64,000 nt of DNA, from positions 1,860,001-1,924,000 of the forward strand of contig NZ_CP030055.1 of assembly GCF_015291645.1 (NCBI RefSeq), read 5' to 3'. Positions 35,113 to 43,525 of the stretch are shown here, piece by piece. Positions within the stretch are counted from its first letter, which is position 1, and each line of letters opens with the position of its first letter. Below the pieces are notes generated by a model that made no database searches, was not told where the DNA came from, and saw only the letters and a program-made list of their open reading frames with translations. Both the position numbers and the translations under genes were made by a program. Origin of the DNA: Bradyrhizobium sp. CCBAU 53340. Its GTDB lineage: Bacteria > Pseudomonadota > Alphaproteobacteria > Rhizobiales > Xanthobacteraceae.

Positions 35113-35562
35113 TCAGGCAGCGCGGATGAGACCGAGCTGCTGCAAAGCAGTGACCCCGTCGTCGAGACCGATTTCCTCGAGGATCTTTCCGCCCTTGAGT
35201 TTCAACACGGTCGTGCCGGTGAACTTCATCTTGCGGCCGGTGTTGGCCGGCAGCGACCCCGCCAGGAAATCGGCGAATGCCGGCCCGGTATGCGTGCCTC
35301 CGCCTTCCCATCGGCCGACGACGTAGTCGCCTTCGGCGATGAGATCGGCAGCGCCCCAGAAATTGAGATCGGGGAACGCTTTCCGAAAGTCCGTCATGAA
35401 CGCCTTGATGTCGTCGCGCCCACGGCGCGGCTCGTGCAGCGAATATTGCAACAGCATATCGGGTGCGGCGAGTTCATCGACAATTCCGAGGTCGCAGGTC
35501 TTGCCCCAGAAATTCGTGAACCACTGGCCGACGATGGCTTTGTTGTCTTGTTCAATCGTCAC
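35113..35562 (-). CDS. SnoaL-like ester cyclase / NTF2-fold protein
   Basis: 149 residues of the SnoaL-like NTF2 fold, starting TIEQDNKAIVGQWFTNFWG. RGRDDIKAFMTDFRKAFPDLNF and GDYVVGRWEGGGTHTG are the family's signature strands; a later segment binds a small hydrophobic ligand. The start is GTG at 35562 because AGGAGA lies seven bases upstream; an earlier GTG is too close to it. The enzyme function is unknown. It lies between a tetR remnant and the intact tetR gene. Confidence 0.83.
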   Translation of the reverse strand: MTIEQDNKAIVGQWFTNFWGKTCDLGIVDELAAPDMLLQYSLHEPRRGRDDIKAFMTDFRKAFPDLNFWGAADLIAEGDYVVGRWEGGGTHTGPAFADFLAGSLPANTGRKMKFTGTTVLKLKGGKILEEIGLDDGVTALQQLGLIRAA

Positions 35563-35701
35563 GATCACTTCTCCTGTGTGCTTTGGTGCCCACCATGAGA
35601 AGCTATGACGATCACACCGCTGCTCTCCCACCCGATTCCCGACGACGCCGCTACGTTGCTGCTTCCCGGCATCGCAGTGTCGAGCGCGTCGCTGGTGCGC
35701 C

Positions 35702-36313
35702 CTAATCCGTCGCCAATCCCGTCCGGCGCCGCAAATCCGTGATCGCGCGCAGAAAACTGTCGGCCGGCGTCGTTTCCGGATCGATCAGCCGGTGCAGGCG
35801 AAAGCCGTCCTCCAGCGCCAGCACGACCGAGGCCATCCAGGGCGGGTTCAGCCTCTCGCCATTGGCTTTATCCTTCAACGTCGCCTCGACGATGTCGGCG
35901 ATCAGCTTGCGCCGCGCGCGCAGCCGCTTGGCGAGCTCGGGCCGGCGCTTCTCGGCGCGCGCCACGAACAGGATCATCTCGATATGCAGCAGCGGCGAGC
36001 GGGTGAGGGGATCCTGCTGGCCGCGATCCGTCGTCTTCACGGCGGCGATGAAGTCATCGAGGTTCCTGTGCTCCGCCAGGATCTCCATGTTGCGACGGAT
36101 CGATCGCTCGACATGGTCCTCGAGCATGGCGAAGATGAGTTCGTCCTTGCTCCTGAAATTCGAATAGAACGCGCCGCGGGTGAAGCCGGCCTCCGCCGCG
36201 ATCGCCTCGATGCTGGCGCCGCCGATTCCGTCCTGCTCGAACACGCGCGCGGCCGCCTCGAACAGCTTATCGCGCGTGTCGTCCCTGGTCGGCCTGGTTC
36301 TTACCCTTGACAT
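35702..36313 (-). CDS. TetR family transcriptional regulator
   Basis: 203 residues. An N-terminal HTH (about 12-58: RDKLFEAAARVFEQDGIGGA, then GFTRGAFYSNFRSKDEL) precedes a helical ligand domain. It is divergent from the P450 gene, and a perfect 28 bp operator lies between them (36336-36363). Its last third is duplicated as a remnant at 34808. The likely targets are itself and the P450, with an aromatic or terpenoid inducer; the ligand is not known. Confidence 0.92.
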   Translation of the reverse strand: MSRVRTRPTRDDTRDKLFEAAARVFEQDGIGGASIEAIAAEAGFTRGAFYSNFRSKDELIFAMLEDHVERSIRRNMEILAEHRNLDDFIAAVKTTDRGQQDPLTRSPLLHIEMILFVARAEKRRPELAKRLRARRKLIADIVEATLKDKANGERLNPPWMASVVLALEDGFRLHRLIDPETTPADSFLRAITDLRRRTGLATD

Positions 36314-36335
36314 CGTACCAGTTTAGGGCAGAATG

Positions 36336-36363
36336 CAACTCGATACAACAATGTATCGAGTTG
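36336..36363. promoter_or_regulatory. Perfect 28 bp TetR operator
   Basis: CAACTCGATACA-ACAA-TGTATCGAGTTG: 12 bp perfect arms around a four-base centre. It lies 23 bp upstream of the TetR start and 83 bp before the P450 start, where a TetR dimer would block both promoters. Confidence 0.88.
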
Positions 36364-36445
36364 ATAATTCATCAGGGATGGTTACGCCGGCTTTCGGGGC
36401 TGCAATCGGCGTATCGTGTCATGCGGCAACCGACGTGAGGTCACC

Positions 36446-37678
36446 ATGAACGAGCAAGTGCAGAGCGTCGTCAGCGATCCGCTGTTCAATCCGCTCGCGC
36501 CGGACTTCATCCGCAATCCCTATCCGCATTACGACCGGCTGCGCACGATCGATCCAATCCACGTCACGCCGTTCGGCCAGTTCGTCGCCAGCCGTCACGC
36601 CGATGTCAGCCTGGTGATGCGCGACAAGCGTTTCGGCAAGGATTTCGTCGAGCGCACGACGCGCCGCTATGGCCCCGACATCATGAAAGAGCCGGTGTTC
36701 CGCAGCATGGCGCACTGGATGCTGCAGGCCGATCCGCCCGATCACACCCGCCTGCGCGGCCTCGTCGTGAAGGCGTTTACCGCTCGCCGCGTCGAGGACA
36801 TGCGGCCGCGCATCCAGGAGATCGTCGACCAGACCATCGATGCCGTGATCGACCGCGGCCAGATGGACCTGATCGAGGATTTCGCCTTCCGCCTGCCTGT
36901 CACCATCATCTGCGAGATGCTCGGAATCCCCGAGGACCATCGCGAGGTCTTCTACAAGAGCTCGCGCGATGGCGGGCGGCTGCTCGACCCGGTGCCGATG
37001 ACGCCGGAGGAGATCGCGAAGGGCAACGCCGCCACGACAATGGCGCAGATGTATTTCCAGCAGCTGTTCGAGCTGCGCCGCAAGTCTCCCGGCGACGACC
37101 TCATCACCTTGCTGGTGCAGGCCGAGGAGGACGGCAACAAGCTCACCAATGAGGAGCTGACGGCCAACATCATTCTGTTGTTCGGTGCCGGCCACGAGAC
37201 GACGGTCAATCTGATTGGCAACGGCCTTTTGGCGCTCCACCGCAACCCGGACCAGCTGGCGCTGTTGAAGGCGCGGCCGGACCTGATCACCAACGCGATC
37301 GAGGAGTTCCTGCGCTACGATTCGTCAGTGCAGATGACCGGGCGCGTCACGCTGGAGGAGATCGACGACCTCGGCGGCAAGAGGATCCCGAAGGGTGAAA
37401 CCGTGCTCTGCCTGCTCGGCTCGGCCAATCACGATCCGGCTGTTTATCCCGATCATCCTGACAGGCTCGACATCACCAGGCCGAATGTCCGGCCGCTGTC
37501 GTTCGGCGGCGGCATTCATTTCTGCCTGGGCGCTCAATTGGCGCGCATCGAGGCCGAAATCGCCATCGCCACGCTTCTGCGGCGACTGCCCGACTTGCGC
37601 ATCGACGACGTCGAGAACCCGCAATGGCGGCCGACCTTCGTGCTCCGCGGCTTGAAGCAGCTTCCGGCGAGCTGGTGA
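36446..37678 (+). CDS. Cytochrome P450
   Basis: 410 residues, soluble bacterial class I type. The I-helix GAGHETT is at 247-253, the K-helix ExxR at 287-290 (EFLR), and the haem-binding loop FGGGIHFCLGAQLAR has Cys360 as iron ligand. The N-terminus (LFNPLAPDFIRNPYPHYDRL) fits this class. It needs a ferredoxin and reductase from elsewhere; none is in the window. The start follows GTGAGGTCACC. It is controlled by the divergent TetR gene through the 36336 operator. The substrate is unknown. Confidence 0.93.
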   Translation: MNEQVQSVVSDPLFNPLAPDFIRNPYPHYDRLRTIDPIHVTPFGQFVASRHADVSLVMRDKRFGKDFVERTTRRYGPDIMKEPVFRSMAHWMLQADPPDHTRLRGLVVKAFTARRVEDMRPRIQEIVDQTIDAVIDRGQMDLIEDFAFRLPVTIICEMLGIPEDHREVFYKSSRDGGRLLDPVPMTPEEIAKGNAATTMAQMYFQQLFELRRKSPGDDLITLLVQAEEDGNKLTNEELTANIILLFGAGHETTVNLIGNGLLALHRNPDQLALLKARPDLITNAIEEFLRYDSSVQMTGRVTLEEIDDLGGKRIPKGETVLCLLGSANHDPAVYPDHPDRLDITRPNVRPLSFGGGIHFCLGAQLARIEAEIAIATLLRRLPDLRIDDVENPQWRPTFVLRGLKQLPASW

Positions 37679-37822
37679 GGTCGGGCACATTAACCTCCGC
37701 GCGCAACAGTCGCTGTGACTTCGCCACACTTCCCCCTATATAAGGGGCAGTTCCGGCGCGCCTGAAGCTTGGTTTGTCAGCTTGGGTTTGACCCGGGTGC
37801 CGGCTTGGCCGAGGGGAGACCC

Positions 37823-40800
37823 GTGCAGACGACACTGCTCGGATTGGCGATTGCCTTTATCTTAGCGCTGCTGGCCGCGCTGATCGGGCCTTACTTCGTC
37901 GACTGGAACCAGTTTCGGCCCCAGTTCGAGGCGGAGGCGACCCGAATTATCGGGGTGCCGGTGCGCGTCGCGGGCGAGCTCGATGCGCGGCTCCTGCCGA
38001 CGCCGACGCTGCGGCTGCGCTCGGTTACCTTCGGCGGCAACAACGATCTCGGACGGCTGCGCGCCGACAAGCTCGACGTCGAGTTCAGCCTGGGCTCCCT
38101 AATGCGGGGCGAATGGCGCGCCACCGAGCTTTCGGTCGGCGGCATGGCGGTGGATCTCGGCCTCGACGCCAGGGGCAGGGTCGACCTGCCATCCACCGCG
38201 AGCGGCACCTTCAACCTGGCTTCGCTCGCCATCGAGCGGCTGAACCTCGCCGGCCGCATCGCCCTGCATGACGCGGCCAGCCGCTCGACGCTGGAGCTTA
38301 ACGACATCGTCTTCTCCGGCGACGTCCGCTCGCTGGCGGGCTCGGTGCGGGGCGACGGCAATTTCACCGCCAATGGGGTGCGCTACCCGTTCCGCGTCTC
38401 CTCCGGCCCGAGCCCCGACGGCAGCGCCACCCGTCTGCACCTCAACATCGATCCCGGCGAGCGGGCGATCCTCGCCGATCTCGAGGGCATCCTCGCCTTC
38501 GACAATCGCCAGCCGAAATTCGACGGCGCGCTGACGCTGGCTGTGCCGCCACCGAAGAAAGCAGGCGAGGCGGGGCCGACGCCGTGGAAGCTCACCGCAA
38601 AACTCAAGGCCGATCCGGCCGGCGCCAAATTCGACCAGATTGATGCGAATTTCGGCCCCGAAGACGGCGCGCTGAAGGTCGGCGGCGTCGGCGATCTCAG
38701 GTTTGGCGCCGCGCCGCTGCTGCGCGCGGTGCTGTCGGCGCGGCAGGTCGATGCCGACAGGCTCGCCGGCCGCGACGATGCCGAGCCGCTCCGCATCCTG
38801 CCGGCGCTGCGCGCAGGCCTTGCCGCGATCCCGCAGGCGCCGATCCCGGCACAGATCGAGTTCAATTCCGATCAGATCATGCTGGGCGGCCGTCCGCTCC
38901 AGAACATCACGACCGAGCTTCAGACCGACGGCCGGTCCTGGACCTTCCACCGGCTCGAGCTGCGCGCCCCCGGCATGACGCAACTGTCGCTCAACGGGGC
39001 CACGCCCGGCGCCGACAGCTTCAGCGGCCGCCTCAGCGTCGAGTCCTCCGATCCCGATACGCTGGTGGCCTGGCTGCAGGGCCGCAACGAAACTGTCAGG
39101 CGCAGCACACAGCCGCTGCGCCTTGCCGGCGACGTGACGATCGCTGCCAATCATCTCGCCATCGACAGGTTAAAAGCCGACATCGAGGGCGGCGCGGTCG
39201 AGGGCCGCATCGCCTTCGTGCAGTCGGGCGCAAGCAAAGGTTCGCGGATCGATGCCGAGCTCAAGGCCGACCGTCTCGATCTCGACGCTGCCGCGAGCTT
39301 TGTCCGTGCGCTCGCAGGTCCGCAAGGCGAATGGCCGGAGGAGGCGAAGCTCTCGCTCGACATCGGCCGGGCGATCTCGGCCGGCCAGGAGCTGCGGCCG
39401 TTCGCGGCCAGGCTCGGCTACGGTCCGACCTCGCTGTCGCTGGAGCAGCTGCGGTTCGGCCAGGCCAGCGGCGTGACCACGGAGGCATCAGGCAGTTTCG
39501 ATCGCACCCGGGCCACCGGCAAGCTCGCGCTGAAATCCTCGGCCAATTCGCTGCGAGATCTCACGGCGCTGCTCGAGCCGCTTGCACCTGCGGTGCGCGC
39601 ACGCTTCGATGCGATCGCGCCGGCATCCGGCGCGACGCACCTTTCGCTCAATGTCAGCCTCGACAAGAACGCCGAACATGCCGATCGCAGCGACGCGCGC
39701 GCCGCGTTCGAGCTCGATGCGCCGCAGCTCAAGGCGAGTGCGACGCTTACCGCGCAGGCGCCGATGGCCGCGGTCAACGGCATCGACATCGATAAACTGC
39801 GCGGCAGCGACTTCACGCTGGAATCGAAACTGTCGACGCCGCAAGCCACCTCGCTGACGGCACTGCTCGGCCTCGACCGCATGGTCGCAGCCGGCGAGGG
39901 GGCCTCGCAGATCGAGGGCAGACTGAGCGGCGCATGGCGAAAGCCGATGCAGCTGAACGCAAAGCTCGGCGGCGGCGGGCTCGATGCGGATGCGCAAGGC
40001 AGCGTCGACTTGTCGGCATCGGAGCCGAAGGCCAACGTGAATCTCCACGTGCGCAACGTCAATCTGGCGCCGCTGTTCGGGACTGGCCCGGCCGACAAAT
40101 CGGCGCAGAATGTCAGCCTGTCCTCCCGTCTCACGCTGTCAGGCAACCGCCTGACGCTCGACGATCTCGACAGCACTGCCTCCGGTTCGCATCTGCGCGG
40201 CCATCTCGCGGTGACGCTCGATCAGGAGAAGAGCGTCGACGGCGAGGTCGGGCTCGACAGGCTCGATCTGATGCCGGCGCTCGCGCTTGCCGTTGGCGCC
40301 GCCGGGCATGACAGCGGCGAGCCGCTGAGCGCCGGGCTCATCAGCGGTTGGCGCGGCCGCGTCGCTTTCCAGGCCTTGCGCGGCAACCTGCCCAGTGGAA
40401 TCGAGTTGCGTCCCTTCAGCGGCACGCTCAGGAGCGACGGCCAGTCGCTCGCGCTCGATGCGCTCAAGGGCGGCCTCGGCGGCGGCGAGATGACGGCGAG
40501 CTTGGACGCGCGCAACGGCGCCAACGGTCTGGCGCTGAGCGCGCATCTCGATCTCACCAGTGTCGATGCGACGTCGCTGCGCTATCGCGATCTCGCGCTG
40601 TCCAAGGGACGCATCTCGCTGCAGATGGCGCTGACGAGCCAGGGCCGCAGCGTCTCGGCGCTGACAGGCGCGCTCGCCGGCAACGGCACGGTGACATTGG
40701 ATTCGGCCGAGATCAGCGGCCTCAATCCGCGCGCCTTCGAGATCGCCATCCGTGCCAGCGACGGCGGGCAGGTCTCCGACGATGTCAGGCTGCGGCAGCT

Positions 40801-41443
40801 GGTCGAGCCTGCGCTGTCTGCGGCTCCCATTGCGGTCGCCTCGGCGCAGATCCCGTTCACGATCCGCGATGGCCGCCTGCGCGTCGGCGCGACGCCGCTC
40901 GAGGCGAAGAACGCCCGCGCCATCGTCTCCGGCGGTTACGACATTCCCGCCGACCAGGCCGACATCCGTGCCAGCCTCACGCCGATCATGACCGGCCTCT
41001 CCGGCGCGCCGCCGGAGATCCAGCTGTTTGCGGCAGGTCCCCCCGACAGGCTCAGCCGCACCGTCGATCTGACGCCGCTGTCGTCCTGGCTTGCGGTGCG
41101 CACCATCGACCGCGAGACGCGCCGGCTGGATGCGATCGAGCGCGGCGAGCCGCCGCCGGCGACCGCGGCGCTGCCGACGCTGGTTTCGCCCGAGCCCGGA
41201 TCCGAGCCGTCGCTGACCGACGTGCCGATGCCCGGCCGCGATCCGCGCCGCGCGCCCGTCAAGCCAAAGGCGGCACCGACGCCGAAGGCGCCGCTCGCCG
41301 CGCCGGCCGCGCCGAACCCGCCGCTGGCAAGTCAGCAGGCCGCGCCCTTGCCGCCGCCGATCGAGGTGAGACCGGCCCCCGGCCTGCCGCCCGCAAAGCC
41401 CCGGCCGAAGCCGCCGCTGGTCCTGACGCCGCAGAATCCGTAG
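37823..41443 (+). CDS. AsmA family envelope protein
   Basis: 1206 residues. A single N-terminal membrane helix (about 5-25) is followed by the AsmA signature GPYFVDWNQFRPQFEAEATRIIGVPVRV, a very long beta-rich periplasmic domain, and an AsmA_2 C-terminal region. It ends in a Pro/Ala-rich tail of about 80 residues. AsmA-like proteins form phospholipid-transfer bridges between inner and outer membrane. The start is GTG at 37823 behind GAGGGGAGACCC. It stands alone and is followed by a palindromic repeat. Confidence 0.9.
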   Translation: MQTTLLGLAIAFILALLAALIGPYFVDWNQFRPQFEAEATRIIGVPVRVAGELDARLLPTPTLRLRSVTFGGNNDLGRLRADKLDVEFSLGSLMRGEWRATELSVGGMAVDLGLDARGRVDLPSTASGTFNLASLAIERLNLAGRIALHDAASRSTLELNDIVFSGDVRSLAGSVRGDGNFTANGVRYPFRVSSGPSPDGSATRLHLNIDPGERAILADLEGILAFDNRQPKFDGALTLAVPPPKKAGEAGPTPWKLTAKLKADPAGAKFDQIDANFGPEDGALKVGGVGDLRFGAAPLLRAVLSARQVDADRLAGRDDAEPLRILPALRAGLAAIPQAPIPAQIEFNSDQIMLGGRPLQNITTELQTDGRSWTFHRLELRAPGMTQLSLNGATPGADSFSGRLSVESSDPDTLVAWLQGRNETVRRSTQPLRLAGDVTIAANHLAIDRLKADIEGGAVEGRIAFVQSGASKGSRIDAELKADRLDLDAAASFVRALAGPQGEWPEEAKLSLDIGRAISAGQELRPFAARLGYGPTSLSLEQLRFGQASGVTTEASGSFDRTRATGKLALKSSANSLRDLTALLEPLAPAVRARFDAIAPASGATHLSLNVSLDKNAEHADRSDARAAFELDAPQLKASATLTAQAPMAAVNGIDIDKLRGSDFTLESKLSTPQATSLTALLGLDRMVAAGEGASQIEGRLSGAWRKPMQLNAKLGGGGLDADAQGSVDLSASEPKANVNLHVRNVNLAPLFGTGPADKSAQNVSLSSRLTLSGNRLTLDDLDSTASGSHLRGHLAVTLDQEKSVDGEVGLDRLDLMPALALAVGAAGHDSGEPLSAGLISGWRGRVAFQALRGNLPSGIELRPFSGTLRSDGQSLALDALKGGLGGGEMTASLDARNGANGLALSAHLDLTSVDATSLRYRDLALSKGRISLQMALTSQGRSVSALTGALAGNGTVTLDSAEISGLNPRAFEIAIRASDGGQVSDDVRLRQLVEPALSAAPIAVASAQIPFTIRDGRLRVGATPLEAKNARAIVSGGYDIPADQADIRASLTPIMTGLSGAPPEIQLFAAGPPDRLSRTVDLTPLSSWLAVRTIDRETRRLDAIERGEPPPATAALPTLVSPEPGSEPSLTDVPMPGRDPRRAPVKPKAAPTPKAPLAAPAAPNPPLASQQAAPLPPPIEVRPAPGLPPAKPRPKPPLVLTPQNP

Positions 41444-41451
41444 GGCGTGAG

Positions 41452-41543
41452 GTCGTCATGCCCGGGCTTGTCCCGGGCATCCACGTTCCTTCGTGCCGTG
41501 CTGCGAGGCGTGGATGGCCGGAACAAGTCCGGCCATGACGACT
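41452..41543. repeat. Palindromic intergenic repeat, two-armed
   Basis: GGTCGTCATGCCCGGGCTTGTCCCGGGCATCC ... GGATGGCCGGAACAAGTCCGGCCATGACGAC: two stems joined by a spacer, the same design as 176-268. Confidence 0.85.
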
Positions 41544-41750
41544 GGGGACGCATCCTCGTGTCAAACGCCGGCCTTGCGCATCGGTAACCAGATTCGCTCG
41601 CATTTGAACGAATTTTCGTCAGCAAAACTGAACTGCCGGTTTTACTGGATTCTCGCGTTTGTTCCCTAGCGTTGGTCCCAGAGGAATCCGAAGTCCTGCC
41701 CGCACAAGCAGGATGGCGCCAAAGAACTTCCAAGAACTGGGGTTAGCGAG
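41544..41750. other. Intergenic region before the DUF2336 gene
   Basis: About 207 bases after the repeat. No gene is seen. It should hold the promoter of the DUF2336 gene, with a GGGGTTAGCGAG ribosome site just before the ATG. An AT-rich stretch at about 41600-41650 is the best promoter position. Confidence 0.5.
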
Positions 41751-42875
41751 ATGGATGGGGCGAAAACGCTTCTACAGGATCTGGACGACGCAATCGCGCG
41801 CGGCACCGACGAGAGCCGGGCGAAGGCGTTGTGGCATGCGACAGACCTTTTGATCACAGGCCGCTACGTCGACGACGAGATCAGCATGTTCGGCGAGGTC
41901 ATCGGCCGGCTTGCCGACGAGATCGAGGTCGCCGCGCGGGCGCAGCTCTCCGAATTGATGGCAGGCTGCGATCACGCGCCGCTCAACGTCATCGAGAAGC
42001 TCGCGCTCGACGACGAGATCGAGGTCGCGGGCCCCGTGCTGCGCGACTCCAACCGGATCGACGAGAAGGTGCTGGTCGAGAGCGCCATGACCAAGGGCCA
42101 GGCACATCTGCTCGCGATCTCGCAGCGTGAGGTGATCGGCGAAGCCGTCACCGACGTTCTCGTCAAGCGTGGTAACCAGGAGGTTGTGACCTCGGTCGCC
42201 AAGAACGAGGGTGCGCGCTTCTCCGGCTCGGGCCTGCTGCACATGGTCCGCCGCGCCGAGGGCGACTCGATCCTCGCCGAGCAGCTTGGCCTGCGCAAGG
42301 ACGTGCCGCGCCACATCTTCCAGCAGCTCATCTCCAAGGCGTCTGAGGACGTCCGCCGCCGGCTCGAGACCGAACGCCCCGAGATGATGGCGCAGATCCA
42401 GAGCTCGGTGACCGACGTCACCGGCGATCTGCAGTCCAAGTTCGGTCCGTCCTCGCGCAGCTATTTCGTCGCCAAGCGCGTGGTGACGACGCAGTACCGC
42501 CAGGGCAATCTCAACCAGGTCTCGATCTCGAACTATGCGCGCCAGCACCGCTTCGACGAGGTGCAGATCGGCCTGTCGCTATTGTCGGCGCTGCCGGTCG
42601 ACGTGATCGAGCGCGCGCTGATGGACCGCAACCGCGAGATGCTGCTGGTGCTGTGCAAGGCGCTCGACTTCTCCTGGGACACGACGATGTCGTTGTTGTT
42701 CCTCGGCGCCAAGGATCATCTGATCACCGCGCGCGAGCTCCACGACAACGAGCGCGACTTCGGCCGGCTCAAGATCGAGACCTCACGCAGCATTCTGAAG
42801 TTCTACCAGTCGCGCAAGAACAGCGCCGGCACCGATCCCGCGACGGGTCGTCAGCCTGAGCTCCAGGTTCACTGA
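41751..42875 (+). CDS. DUF2336 domain protein
   Basis: 374 residues, all helical, no signal or membrane helices. It has the DUF2336 HEAT-like repeats common in alphaproteobacteria, with recurring sequences such as EKLALDDEIEVAGPVLRDSN and QEVVTSVAKNEGARFSGSGL, which are typical of the family's scaffold of helical pairs. Its function is unknown; the fold suits protein-protein binding. A small gene of unknown function follows 25 bp downstream and is probably in the same operon. Confidence 0.88.
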   Translation: MDGAKTLLQDLDDAIARGTDESRAKALWHATDLLITGRYVDDEISMFGEVIGRLADEIEVAARAQLSELMAGCDHAPLNVIEKLALDDEIEVAGPVLRDSNRIDEKVLVESAMTKGQAHLLAISQREVIGEAVTDVLVKRGNQEVVTSVAKNEGARFSGSGLLHMVRRAEGDSILAEQLGLRKDVPRHIFQQLISKASEDVRRRLETERPEMMAQIQSSVTDVTGDLQSKFGPSSRSYFVAKRVVTTQYRQGNLNQVSISNYARQHRFDEVQIGLSLLSALPVDVIERALMDRNREMLLVLCKALDFSWDTTMSLLFLGAKDHLITARELHDNERDFGRLKIETSRSILKFYQSRKNSAGTDPATGRQPELQVH

Positions 42876-42900
42876 ACGGGACATCGAGGGAGTATTTGCA

Positions 42901-43146
42901 ATGTTGCCTCAATTCGGTACCGCAGTCCGCAAGAACAAGGGCCTCAACGGGAGCCTTATCGCCGAGACCGTCGGAACGGCTCCGGAGAAGGCCACGGTCG
43001 ACGCCGCCTGGCTTGTGCTGGAAGCCGCCAACGATCTCGGCGACCACGCCGCGATCGAAGCCTGCCGCCGCGTCATCGACGCCGAACTGAACGGCACGGT
43101 GGCGGCCAGCGCGGACACGGATCTTGTTCTCGGATATTTCCGGTAA
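42901..43146 (+). CDS. Hypothetical 81-residue protein
   Basis: 81 residues, MLPQFGTAVRKNKGLNGSLI at the start, soluble and mostly helical (VDAAWLVLEAANDLGDHAAI). I do not recognise the family. The ribosome site GAGGGAG is well placed, and the gene follows the DUF2336 gene by 25 bp. A perfect 26 bp palindrome follows it and probably ends the operon. Confidence 0.7.
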   Translation: MLPQFGTAVRKNKGLNGSLIAETVGTAPEKATVDAAWLVLEAANDLGDHAAIEACRRVIDAELNGTVAASADTDLVLGYFR

Positions 43147-43155
43147 AGCCGCAGC

Positions 43156-43181
43156 TCCTGGGATGGGTACCCATCCCAGGA
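43156..43181. terminator. Perfect 26 bp palindrome after the DUF2336 operon
   Basis: TCCTGGGATGGGT-ACCCATCCCAGGA is fully self-complementary (13 bp per arm), 9 bp past the stop codon. No T run follows, so it may act as a factor-dependent terminator or an RNA-stabilising hairpin, or it may be a protein-binding site. Confidence 0.6.
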
Positions 43182-43525
43182 ACTTGCCAGCGCCGCCGGC
43201 CTTATCGCACATCCCGGCAGCCGTGTGTTGTTGTTCAATCTCTACCTTTGCGCTCATGTCTGACATGATGTAGCCTCCGCGTGCGGCCGCTGACAGGCGG
43301 TCGCGGGCAATGGGGTTCGGAGCGGTCGCTATGGGGCGGCGTGGCTTCTTGCTGTGGGTTTGGCGCGAGCGCGTGGGCGAGTCGCGCATTGTCCTTTGCA
43401 TGAAAATTTCCAGAAGGCCTCCGGTGCTGCACGCAGCGCCACCGGCGGCGCACGATTGCTGATTGCCAGGTAGCGACGGCACTGACGCCGTCGTGATTGA
43501 GAGCTTCACATTAATTGGAGCCGAT
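43182..43525. other. Intergenic region before the di-haem cytochrome gene
   Basis: About 344 bases. On the minus strand a frame starts at an ATG (about 43267) behind a good GGAGG site, but it runs antisense through the 81-residue gene, so I do not call it. Otherwise no gene or clear repeat is seen. The promoter of the cytochrome gene should be near the end. Confidence 0.5.

Noticed and set aside
34808..35311. The full 167-codon frame around the tetR remnant as a real gene
   Set aside because: The N-terminal 100 codons are antisense to the SnoaL-like gene and unrelated to TetR; only the C-terminal 67 codons match the neighbouring tetR.
37734..37750. CCCCCTATATAAGGGG as a terminator of the P450 gene
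   Set aside because: The stem is only five base pairs with no T run; it could equally be a TATATA-type -10 region for the AsmA gene.
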